In this document: positions 1 to 7,177 of the stretch, in pieces
How positions within the stretch are numbered: position 1 is the stretch's first letter
Layout of the letters: every line of letters begins with the position of its first letter
Source of the DNA: Promethearchaeota archaeon
Lineage (GTDB): Archaea > Asgardarchaeota > Lokiarchaeia > Sigynarchaeales > SOKP01
Reading direction: 5' to 3'
Assembly (NCBI GenBank): GCA_014729315.1
Contig: WJKD01000085.1
Coordinates: forward strand, 1-13,724
DNA length: 13,724 nt
Program-made: the position numbers and the translations under genes
Notes under the pieces: generated by a model
The model's input: only the letters and a program-made list of their open reading frames with translations
Database searches by the model: none
Told to the model about the DNA's origin: nothing

Positions 1-486
1 TACCAGCTTTTTTTCCTGTTCGACTATCTTATCAATATTCAAAAAATCTATACTGCCGTCAAGTGGATAAAAGTTATTGTTTTCGATAATTCCATAGTCT
101 TTGGGCAGAAACCGTTTGTGCGGTTGCATAAACGTTCTGAAGACAAGCTTATTGTCCAGTATGATGTGGTACGAACGATTAATCGAGGGCGTTTTTACGA
201 AACGGTCGTAATCCGAAAGATAGTGCCTGGAGTCATTCTTGTCCAATTGGTAAATGATATACGATTCGCTGAGAAAGCCGTTTTTATACATATCCAGCTT
301 CTGCCGCACACCGGTCTTAATCGGAGATTTCAATTCCTTGCGCAGCAGCTTACGCCAACTGAGCGCTTTGCGAAAGGTTTTTACCAACGAGAAACTTTTC
401 CGGGTAGATTTGTTTTTGGGCACTGCTAATTTTATTTCGGCTGATAAGCCAGGAGTTCGGAATGGTATTTGTTTATGATTGTTCAA
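1..486 (-). CDS. Probable sugar-transfer-associated ATP-grasp protein (N-terminal part, runs off left edge)
   Basis: An uninterrupted minus-strand frame of 162 codons runs to the left edge with no stop, so only the N-terminal part is present. The first usable start in this frame is TTG at 484-486, behind an AAGAAGG-like site; no ATG or GTG lies upstream before an in-frame stop. Visible segments include YKNGFLSESYIIYQLDKND, HYLSDYDRFVKTPSINRSYH and a following stretch with DNKLVFRTFM and PKDYG. These resemble, from memory, the N-terminal region of the sugar-transfer-associated ATP-grasp family found in glycan loci. The ATP-binding and catalytic residues would lie beyond the window. If the assignment holds, it would ligate a carboxylate to an amine or similar acceptor on a glycan precursor in the cytoplasm. 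The gene begins 47 bases after the CapA-like gene and is probably cotranscribed. It is visibly less AT-rich than that neighbour. The family call is moderately sure; the coding call is strong. Confidence 0.62.
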   Translation of the reverse strand, partial: MNNHKQIPFRTPGLSAEIKLAVPKNKSTRKSFSLVKTFRKALSWRKLLRKELKSPIKTGVRQKLDMYKNGFLSESYIIYQLDKNDSRHYLSDYDRFVKTPSINRSYHIILDNKLVFRTFMQPHKRFLPKDYGIIENNNFYPLDGSIDFLNIDKIVEQEKKLV

Positions 487-533
487 TATTTTCGCCTTCT
501 TAATCGACTTTCGATTTTTTTTGTGTGATAGAG

Positions 534-1721
534 CTATGATATAACCTTTTTATAGCTATCCTGTTTATTTTTTTCTGATTTTTTTCTTTTTTCTTCGAGT
601 ATAGTTTGAATAATTTCTCTATGTGATTCAGTCTTGAAGTAATTCTCTAAAACAAGCAAGTGCTGAGTCGAATAAATTTTTTCAAAAATATTGAACTTTC
701 GATTTAAGAATTTAATAATCCTGAAATTAATATAAGCAGCAAAAAGTCCAAAATAATAACCATGTTTGCGTTCATTGCATAATTTTATCCATTCATTACG
801 AACTTGTAAGGGATCGGATAATTTTTCAGATATCTGTTTAATTTCGTTAAAAAAATTAGATCTATTTTCATTTAAAATTTTTTTTGCACCATAAGTGTCT
901 TTTGATTGTTCGTAAGGAGTAATTGTAAAACTGTGATTTTTATAATCAGAAATAACAAATTTAATTAGAAAGCCCTTATTCCAAAGCGAATTTTTTTTTG
1001 CTTTTCTGTCAAATATTAGATTACCTTGACCATATACAATATAAGAGTCGTTATACTTCTCAAAACATCCGGGACAATGTGAATGTTGACAAATAATCAA
1101 ATGAGCTCCCATTTCTGCAATAAATCGACAAGTTTCCATTAATTTTGGACTTGGCAGAGTATATGCGTTAATGCCGGAATGAAGAAATACTATTAAATAA
1201 TCATATTTTCCCTGATTTTCTTTAATATTTCTCACAAAGCGAATGATGTTTAATGGATTCGCTCCTGGCGTACTCTCAGTTGCAATAGAAAATTCATTTT
1301 CAGCAATTCCTAAAAATCCTATTCGGAGTCCGTTTATCTCTTTAATAAGAATTTGTTCCGCTTTTTTGATATTTTCTCCACTACCAAAAGTTTCTATTCC
1401 CCTTTGTTCGCATAATTTCAAAGTATTTGTTAATCCAGAAACTCCATGATCTAGGATGTGATTATTTGCTAAATTAAAAATATCGATTCCAGCTTCAGAA
1501 AATCCATTGATACATTCATTAGGAACACCCAAAACGGGTCCATTTTTTAGTATAGGAGTGTTTTTCTTAATAAAAGGACACTCTAAATTAATAATTGACA
1601 AATCAGCCCGTTCAAAATCATCGAGGAGATCGTTGAACAATCCTTTTGCGTTGCCTTGTTTAAATAAGGATTCATTTTTTCCTAAAGGACATATATCGCC
1701 GCCTATAATAATTTCAATCAT
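534..1721 (-). CDS. CapA-family (PGA_cap) metallophosphatase-like protein
   Basis: This 395-residue protein matches the CapA/PgsA poly-gamma-glutamate capsule family, a calcineurin-like phosphoesterase fold. Residues 1-238 carry the family motifs in order: GGDICP with Asp9, NLECP around Asn45 and Glu47, LANNHILDHG with Asn87 and His88, HSGIN with His181, CQHSH with His213 and His215, and YGQGNLIFD. These are the expected metal-ligand and active-site positions. Unlike the classical membrane-anchored CapA, it begins directly with the first beta strand and has no signal peptide or transmembrane segment, so it is probably cytoplasmic. After about residue 290 comes a lysine-rich tail of unknown role. 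The ATG at 1719-1721 shares one base with the stop of the acyltransferase gene (TAATG), with AAGGA upstream, which suggests translational coupling. The gene is strikingly AT-rich. Its substrate is unknown; a role in modifying or trimming the polysaccharide is inferred from context. Confidence 0.87.
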   Translation of the reverse strand: MIEIIIGGDICPLGKNESLFKQGNAKGLFNDLLDDFERADLSIINLECPFIKKNTPILKNGPVLGVPNECINGFSEAGIDIFNLANNHILDHGVSGLTNTLKLCEQRGIETFGSGENIKKAEQILIKEINGLRIGFLGIAENEFSIATESTPGANPLNIIRFVRNIKENQGKYDYLIVFLHSGINAYTLPSPKLMETCRFIAEMGAHLIICQHSHCPGCFEKYNDSYIVYGQGNLIFDRKAKKNSLWNKGFLIKFVISDYKNHSFTITPYEQSKDTYGAKKILNENRSNFFNEIKQISEKLSDPLQVRNEWIKLCNERKHGYYFGLFAAYINFRIIKFLNRKFNIFEKIYSTQHLLVLENYFKTESHREIIQTILEEKRKKSEKNKQDSYKKVIS

Positions 1722-2365
1722 TAATTAAATCCTTTCTTCATTATTTGGTCGGATTCAGCAAAAGTTTTACTATCGACTTTTTCCCATTTTTCTGTGTGAA
1801 AATTGTACTGCTTGATTACTTTTGCTGGAACCCCAACGGCGATAGAATAGTCTGGAATATCTTTAGTAACTACTGAATTTGCTCCAATAACACAATGTTT
1901 GCCAATATTTGCACCGATAATAGACACATTTTCTCCAATCCATGTTTCATCACCAATGGAAACTGAACGATGAAATTTCGTTGGTTGATCTATCGTTGCT
2001 TCAGAAATATCCTCGTAAGAATGGAGATTATCGGAAATATAGACTTTATCAGCCGTTAGTACCTTTTTCCCAATATAAACATTACGAACAGAAACGATAT
2101 GGTTAAAATTTCCCAATCGCGAGAGGTTATCTATTATCAGACGTGGATCATGCTCATCTATTTTAATTGCAGCAAGCCATACTTTTTTCAATATTCTCAC
2201 GTTTTCTCCAATTTCCATGTACTTCGCATTTTGAATGTCCATAGGAAACAGGATACGAGACGTTTTACCAAAACGCCTGAAAGAGGAGCTAAACAATAAA
2301 GCCCATACTTTTTTGTGAAATCGTTCATATAATCTCTTTGTTTTCTCGTAGTTTATCCTAAACAT
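1721..2365 (-). CDS. Hexapeptide-repeat (left-handed beta-helix) acyltransferase
   Basis: This is a 214-residue acyltransferase of the LacA/WbbJ type. It has an N-terminal helical part (about 1-35), then imperfect hexapeptide repeats including IGENVRI and the run VSIGDETWIGENVSIIGANI, and it ends with the typical IPDYSIAVGVPAKVIKQY segment. His115 in SDNLHSYED fits the catalytic histidine of O-acetyltransferases. It probably transfers an acetyl group from acetyl-CoA to a sugar hydroxyl or amine. The frame is open to an ATG at 2413, but no ribosome site precedes that start. The ATG at 2363-2365 has AGGA six bases upstream and begins the recognisable family sequence, so I chose it; the longer form would add 16 residues. 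The stop overlaps the start of the CapA-like gene. Donor and acceptor cannot be read from the sequence. Confidence 0.85.
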   Translation of the reverse strand: MFRINYEKTKRLYERFHKKVWALLFSSSFRRFGKTSRILFPMDIQNAKYMEIGENVRILKKVWLAAIKIDEHDPRLIIDNLSRLGNFNHIVSVRNVYIGKKVLTADKVYISDNLHSYEDISEATIDQPTKFHRSVSIGDETWIGENVSIIGANIGKHCVIGANSVVTKDIPDYSIAVGVPAKVIKQYNFHTEKWEKVDSKTFAESDQIMKKGFN

Positions 2366-2371
2366 ATTAAT

Positions 2372-2375
2372 TCCT
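2372..2375 (-). promoter_or_regulatory. Shine-Dalgarno site deciding the acyltransferase start
   Basis: AGGA on the minus strand lies six bases before the ATG at 2363-2365. The alternative upstream ATG at 2411-2413 has only AT-rich sequence before it. This favours the shorter protein. Confidence 0.5.
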
Positions 2376-2457
2376 GATATAATCAATATTTTATTGTTTG
2401 TGTGATTATTCATTATTTATTGTATTGCATTCTCTGTGAATTAACTCGTGCAAGTCT

Positions 2458-3519
2458 CTAACTATCAATAGTGATGCGTTTGTAATCTTTATAATTTCCA
2501 ATATTCTTTATAAATATCACTTTTTTCTTCAATAGAATATATTTCTTAATCAAAGAGGAAACAACATTATGAATTATGCGATTTTGGCTCACATACTTTG
2601 CGAATTTTATCAACGAAGTAGCTCTAGGGGAAAGATTATTTTCTTTTTTCATAATTGACAATGCTGTATTCAACGGCTCATCGCTTTTGCCAATGATCGT
2701 TTGATTAAATACAAAGTGACGAATGGAAGTATTTCGCCTGATTTTCAATATTTTAGCGATCCGTTCTCTGAGTGCTTTTGGTAGATCTTCGTCTTCCAAA
2801 TAACGCTCCATACGTTTAGTTAATATTGGGAGAACTTCTCTTAGTTTTCTATTTGCGGACCATGATTCATCGTGTACAAAGAATAGCGCACAAGGCTTTT
2901 TTGAAACATAGAATGAATAATAACGGGCTATTCTCATAATATAATCTTGATCACAAGCATGTTTAAATGATGGATCTAAAAGTCCCACTTTTTTTAAGAC
3001 TCTACTGCGGAACAGAACACTTTCCCATACAGGTATTCCTTTCTCTAAAACATGTATAAGTCCCATTGGTGGGCTGATTAGTCCCTGTTTCCACTTATCA
3101 AGCGAACCGGAAATTTTTTTAAAATCACTCGTAACACGAAGTGTTTGCCCTGAGAAAAAAATTGCTTTGGGATTTAGATTTAAAGCGTTAATGGCATCAT
3201 CATAAAAATTCGGTAATAATAAATTATCATCAGAAAGGAGAGAAAAATATGGTGAATTCACCATATTCAAGCCGGAGTTGAAATTATTTACAGCACCGAT
3301 ATTTTCATTATGTTCGTGATACACTACTCTGGAATCCTCTTGCGAAATTTTTAGTACAGTCTCTTTTGTCTCATCTCCGGATGCGTTATCACAAACACAA
3401 ATCTGCAAATTTTGATATGTTTGTTTCAAGACGCTTTTAATGGCTCTTTCTAATAATTTGGGTCTTTGGTAAGTTGGAATTATTGCAGTAATTTGGGGCG
3501 CGTTTTCTCTGGATTTCAT
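2458..3519 (-). CDS. Family 2 glycosyltransferase (GT-A fold)
   Basis: This is a 353-residue inverting GT2-type glycosyltransferase. The N-terminal GT-A domain starts with ITAIIPTYQRPKLLERAIKS, continues to CVCDNASGDET with nucleotide-binding Asp44, and has SLLSDDN (Asp97, Asp98) as the DxD-like metal site. ACDQDYIMRIA, with Asp190 and Asp192, corresponds to the catalytic ED/QD region. The basic C-terminal third (about 240-353) has no recognised domain and no clear transmembrane helix. It likely adds one sugar to the lipid-linked repeat unit at the cytoplasmic face. The frame is open to a TTG at 3544-3546, but the ATG at 3517-3519 has CGGAG eight bases upstream and is preferred. It lies directly downstream of the nucleotidyltransferase pseudogene and is the only glycosyltransferase in the window. 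The sugar specificity is not predictable. Confidence 0.9.
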   Translation of the reverse strand: MKSRENAPQITAIIPTYQRPKLLERAIKSVLKQTYQNLQICVCDNASGDETKETVLKISQEDSRVVYHEHNENIGAVNNFNSGLNMVNSPYFSLLSDDNLLLPNFYDDAINALNLNPKAIFFSGQTLRVTSDFKKISGSLDKWKQGLISPPMGLIHVLEKGIPVWESVLFRSRVLKKVGLLDPSFKHACDQDYIMRIARYYSFYVSKKPCALFFVHDESWSANRKLREVLPILTKRMERYLEDEDLPKALRERIAKILKIRRNTSIRHFVFNQTIIGKSDEPLNTALSIMKKENNLSPRATSLIKFAKYVSQNRIIHNVVSSLIKKYILLKKKVIFIKNIGNYKDYKRITIDS

Positions 3520-3527
3520 AAAAATAA

Positions 3528-3532
3528 CTCCG
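3528..3532 (-). promoter_or_regulatory. Shine-Dalgarno site deciding the GT2 start
   Basis: CGGAG on the minus strand lies eight bases before the ATG at 3517-3519. It supports that start over the in-frame TTG nine codons upstream, which lies before the site. Confidence 0.6.
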
Positions 3533-3573
3533 TTTTTTTGCCTCAATATAACTTGCTAACTTTATTAGATCTC

Positions 3574-4386
3574 TTATAGATTATTTATATCAGAATTTTC
3601 TTTGGCGAATATGTTAACTAATTTTAACAGATCATCCGGTGTACCGATATCGATGCAGTATCTATAGTCAAAACTTAAAACTTGAATCGAGACCTGTGAC
3701 CTATTGCAGCTTACAAAGTGTCTCCGATTGTTAATTCAATCTGATACGTCTTGTCCAAAATTTGATTTGAGGAAATATCCCCGTTTAACCTAAGATGCAT
3801 AAATTTTGTAAAAGAAGGCTTCCAGATTACAATGCACCAGGTATATATCAAATCGGTGATACCTGGATTATTGTGGATTTTTTTTACAAATCCGGAATCG
3901 TCGACTTGAACCATATCCTGTTTGTGGGATTTATTAGTCGGGAAAAGTCCTAAAGTAATATCAGCCTTTTAATCGTTAATACGATCAATTAATTGAGCAA
4001 ATGCTTCTTCAATATTGAAAATAATATCGGGGAATCCAAAAGCAACATTTGCATTATGAATAAAAGAATAAGTAATGTCTAGTGCAAAGGGAACGCCGTT
4101 CGTTTTTCATTCACTAAATATGAAAAATTTATATTTAGTGCTTTTTGTCTGCACAGATATTCGGGAATATCCCATTTCCCATTCTGTAGAATAAAGTTAG
4201 TGTTTGTGATATGTGTTCGCCGTATTTTATCCAAAAGATAGAGACATGCCGGTTTTGGTAGAAAGTTGCCGCTTTTAGTTTTATAAAATCCTATGGCAAT
4301 ATCTCTTTGCTTACCGGTATCGGCAATAGACGTTTGGCAGAGCCGGCAGCCGGAATGAGTCCAACGATTTCTTGAGAATTTAACAA
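3574..4386 (-). pseudogene. Decayed sugar-phosphate nucleotidyltransferase, paralog of the gene at 9518-10291
   Basis: Translating this stretch in pieces recovers nearly a whole nucleotidyltransferase. From 4386 one reads EIVGLIPAAGSAKRLLPIP and SKEILP. After a frame change near 4290-4296 come LQNGKWDIPEYL and NFSYLV. After a second near 4095-4112 come GVPFALD, AFGFPDII and, past a stop, ADITLGLF. After a third between about 3666 and 3711 comes CIDIGTPDDLLKLV. Each piece lines up in order with the intact gene (VIGLIPAAGLAKRL, RNGKWDIPRYL, NISYLI, FGLPDII, DIGSPEDL). In-frame stops lie at 3969-3971, 3711-3713 and 3675-3677, and the start appears as TTG at 4384-4386. Codon phases (0, 1, 2, then 0 modulo 3) confirm three net one-base losses. 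The copies clearly differ in residues, so this is an old paralog and not a recent duplication. A 67-residue open stretch at 3711-3914 is a fragment of it and not a separate gene. Confidence 0.88.
4112..4140. repeat. Perfect 10-bp inverted repeat inside the pseudogene
   Basis: CACTAAATAT at 4112-4121 is exactly the reverse complement of ATATTTAGTG at 4131-4140, with a nine-base AT-rich spacer. It lies in the pseudogene next to the second frameshift. It has no T-run and is too AT-rich for a strong terminator. It may be chance in this composition or a trace of a small mobile repeat. Confidence 0.5.
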
Positions 4387-4432
4387 TTAATAATGGGTGT
4401 AAAATTTAGACTATAAATTGACACGATGTACA

Positions 4433-5368
4433 CTAATTTACATGCGAAGTATTTAAATTTGCAATGACTTGATTCTCGGTTCTCCACTTAAGCTCAAAGT
4501 CACGAATTTCTTTTTGTGTATAAAAGTGTTTCACAAGTTTTGAATTATAAAATGTTTCGATATAAGATTTTGGAAAACGAATTGAGCTTTTAAATTTATG
4601 ATAAATTTCAGAATAGTCTTTTTGTTCCGCAAGGTTTACGTTAATTAACTCGAAATTATCAATATTAAGAAATTCTTTGAACGCTTTATTTTTGCATTGG
4701 TTAAGATTTTCCAACCGGATAAGCAAGACTTTCGCTCTTTTACCGTCGTACACCTTGTATCCCTGATTTTTAGGGAATGGAGTTGAGTACACGTCAATAC
4801 CGAATGCTTGCTTTAGTTCTTTATCAAACCACCAGAGTGGCTTTTCGTGATCATGCTTTTCAAAATATAGCTTGATAAGTTTAGTGACTAATTCATCCTG
4901 TCTTAAGGTTTTTGCTTTTTGAGGATAATTAAATTCCGGAAATCGATGATTTATATCCTGAAAAAATGAAGAAATATTTCTCGCAATAGGATCCCGGACT
5001 AATGTGATAATTGTCCATTTCTTGTTTGAATCGCTGTTTATGCGTTTCCGGAGGTACCTTCCTCTCGCGTAATGACCCGGTACACTATGTGTTAAATGAA
5101 ATGAGTTTTTTAATACTTTCTCAAGATTTTCCAGATTTTCTTTTGTCAAAGTATGTATGTGATAAACTGCTCGATTTAGATTTAATGCATTCAAAGAATT
5201 TTGCAAAGTCGATGATCCCACTTTTCCCATCTGATATATTAATATCGGATTTTTCTGCCACCGATATTTTGAATAAAACCATAACATCTGGAAAGCTTTT
5301 GCAGTATAATAATTTTTAAAGGCATACTTTTTAAGTATTTCTCTTACCTGATTTTTTAGTGGCTCCAT
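4433..5368 (-). CDS. Sulfotransferase-like putative capsular polysaccharide synthesis protein (NKWYS-type)
   Basis: This 311-residue protein resembles the putative capsular polysaccharide synthesis (NKWYS) family, which has a sulfotransferase-like fold. LIYQMGKVGSSTLQNSL (about residues 43-59) fits a P-loop-like 5'-phosphosulfate-binding motif, and TLVRDPIARNISSFFQ (about 122-137) fits the 3'-phosphate-binding motif with Arg125, Asp126 and the downstream serines. The HIHTL segment at about 70-74 is typical of this group as I recall it. There is no signal peptide and no clear membrane helix. The ATG at 5366-5368 has AAAGGA upstream. The likely role is sulfate transfer from PAPS to the polysaccharide, but members of this family are poorly characterised and another transfer reaction is possible. 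It sits between the flippase and the pseudogene. The protein is unrelated in detail to the sulfotransferase at 7178-8134. Confidence 0.75.
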   Translation of the reverse strand: MEPLKNQVREILKKYAFKNYYTAKAFQMLWFYSKYRWQKNPILIYQMGKVGSSTLQNSLNALNLNRAVYHIHTLTKENLENLEKVLKNSFHLTHSVPGHYARGRYLRKRINSDSNKKWTIITLVRDPIARNISSFFQDINHRFPEFNYPQKAKTLRQDELVTKLIKLYFEKHDHEKPLWWFDKELKQAFGIDVYSTPFPKNQGYKVYDGKRAKVLLIRLENLNQCKNKAFKEFLNIDNFELINVNLAEQKDYSEIYHKFKSSIRFPKSYIETFYNSKLVKHFYTQKEIRDFELKWRTENQVIANLNTSHVN

Positions 5369-5497
5369 GAATCTTTCCTTTGTTAAAAAGTTTATATATA
5401 CTTGAGTTGAGATTTGCCGAATACGATTTGTCTTTCAGTTTTCTACTTTAAAAAATTGAAAATATGAAACTTTATTTCTGGCATGTTCTTCAACAAA

Positions 5498-7126
5498 TTA
5501 GAAAATCTTATTAGAGTTCTTTTGTACGATATTCCCCATTGTTTGATCAGTATCAATATCTTTGAATTCCCTGGAAATATCTATTTTTATTGGCTGAATC
5601 TCTTCGACGGATTTGTTTTTGAAAAAACCACTTTTTGACAAAAACAACGAAAGAAATCTTTGCCTTATTATATCACCAAATAAGAAATAACCTCCAATCA
5701 GGTATAGGATAGACGCAACGATATAACTGGCTATTAACAAAGGCAGAATGAGGTCACCGAACCAAACGAGGATCAACCATGTTGCGAGGTATGAGCCTGC
5801 GATCAATAATAATAAGCGGCTTAAATGAAGATAAAAATTCCTTACGGGAATATCCAGACATTTTCTGTAATACTTTGGAATCGTGTAAGCATAGTGAAAA
5901 AGTATTCTGAAAACATACGCAATTCCAGCCCCGACTAAACCATATTTATATATCAATAATCCCGTAGCCGGTAAAACAATGAACAGTGAGTAGAAATTTG
6001 CTTTAACTGTTATTTCCGGCTTATTTATGACCGTAGCAAATAACTGCGGCATTCGTATTGTTCCATTTAAGAAAAAACCAAAAGCAATCAAGGCAACGGG
6101 TAAATGCAGAAGATTTGCTACTTCAGAATCGAATATATAAGTAAAAAAAGGAAGTGCAAAAAAGGGAATTGAAGCTAGGATCGGTACAATGCTAAAAGTG
6201 ATCACATCCTGCAGTTTATTGTATTGCGATTTAAGCAGATTATATTCCTTTCGCCCATAGAGCGAACATAATGATGGAAAAGCTGCTTTTGCAATTGAAT
6301 TCTGAAAAAATAATGCTTTGCCCACATTGCTGTAGGCAAAAGAATAATATCCGAGAATGCCAATCGGCATTAATTTGCTAATCAGAAGTTTATCGATTTT
6401 TTGATAAACAGTCATGACAACTGTTTGAAGCGTCATCTTAGTCGCAAAATTAATATTTCGTTTGATTACGCTAATCGAAAACCCCGGTATCATCGCTGTC
6501 ATCGGGAAAAAACGAAGTGTAGAAATAAAATATGAAATGATCAAAAGAATATACGACAGTGCATATAAGTAGATGACGTGAAATAGATTTTTACTTCCCA
6601 GAAGCAAAACCAGAATAATGCTAAGCTGACGAATCGCAGTCACTGCGACTTCGATGGAATTTGTATAATCCATTCTTTCAATGCCGTTGAATATTCCAAA
6701 ATACAGTGATTTTGGAATTACCAGAATTGCAGCGATACCAAGGATTCTCAGCATCCTGACCGCTGTTTCATGATTCAATGAGGTAAGATTTATCCAGTTT
6801 TCAACGATTATCGGGGAGAAGATATAAATAAGTAGTCCAAGAAGAACGAAAATAGTCCAATAAAATAATGAACCGGTTTGAATTAAGCGATGGATATATT
6901 TGGGCTCGGTCTTGTGGTAGGAAGCAACTTCCCGCATTGTGGTAGATGTAACACCAAAATCAAGTGCTGTATTCAGGAATGTTCCGATCACGGTTGTGAA
7001 AAAAATGATGCCAAGTACATCTGCTCCTAGTTTTCCGTAAATATATTTTATGGCAAAGAAACCGAGCAAGATGGTTGTGAGTTGCCCAATCGTATTGTAT
7101 ATAATATTTTTTTTAAGTTTTGACAT
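5498..7126 (-). CDS. Wzx-type polysaccharide flippase (MOP/PST family)
   Basis: This is a 542-residue integral membrane protein with about 12-14 hydrophobic segments across residues 1-490. The N-terminus (KKNIIYNTIGQLTTILLGFF, then ADVLGIIFF and DFGVTSTTMREVA) is typical of the polysaccharide transporters of the MOP superfamily, as is the central region with YQKIDKLLISK and GYYSFAYS. It should flip undecaprenyl-pyrophosphate-linked repeat units across the inner membrane. From about residue 495 there is a hydrophilic tail of roughly 45 residues rich in Lys, Asp and Ile, predicted cytoplasmic and not a usual part of the family. The ATG at 7124-7126 has no good ribosome site. It is the only transporter in the window, so the locus looks Wzx-dependent and not ABC-dependent, although no Wzy is visible here. 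Confidence 0.9.
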   Translation of the reverse strand: MSKLKKNIIYNTIGQLTTILLGFFAIKYIYGKLGADVLGIIFFTTVIGTFLNTALDFGVTSTTMREVASYHKTEPKYIHRLIQTGSLFYWTIFVLLGLLIYIFSPIIVENWINLTSLNHETAVRMLRILGIAAILVIPKSLYFGIFNGIERMDYTNSIEVAVTAIRQLSIILVLLLGSKNLFHVIYLYALSYILLIISYFISTLRFFPMTAMIPGFSISVIKRNINFATKMTLQTVVMTVYQKIDKLLISKLMPIGILGYYSFAYSNVGKALFFQNSIAKAAFPSLCSLYGRKEYNLLKSQYNKLQDVITFSIVPILASIPFFALPFFTYIFDSEVANLLHLPVALIAFGFFLNGTIRMPQLFATVINKPEITVKANFYSLFIVLPATGLLIYKYGLVGAGIAYVFRILFHYAYTIPKYYRKCLDIPVRNFYLHLSRLLLLIAGSYLATWLILVWFGDLILPLLIASYIVASILYLIGGYFLFGDIIRQRFLSLFLSKSGFFKNKSVEEIQPIKIDISREFKDIDTDQTMGNIVQKNSNKIF

Positions 7127-7177
7127 TACAATATATTATCTAGAAAATTCATAATTCCACATTGATACCATATATAA

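Noticed and set aside
118..478. Plus-strand open frames of 103 and 74 codons near the left edge
   Set aside because: They lie opposite the uninterrupted minus-strand ATP-grasp-like frame, whose translation carries family-like motifs; the plus-strand products show none.
3711..3914. A separate small gene of 67 codons
   Set aside because: Its translation aligns with the middle of the nucleotidyltransferase and flanking pieces continue in other frames, so it is a pseudogene fragment.
4387..4432. A transcription terminator between the NKWYS-like gene and the pseudogene
   Set aside because: No stable GC-containing hairpin followed by a T-run was found; the stretch is simply AT-rich.
5369..5497. 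A promoter before the NKWYS-like gene (TATATA near 5390)
   Set aside because: A -10-like TATATA is present but no convincing -35 element sits at proper spacing, and such runs are common in this AT-rich DNA.
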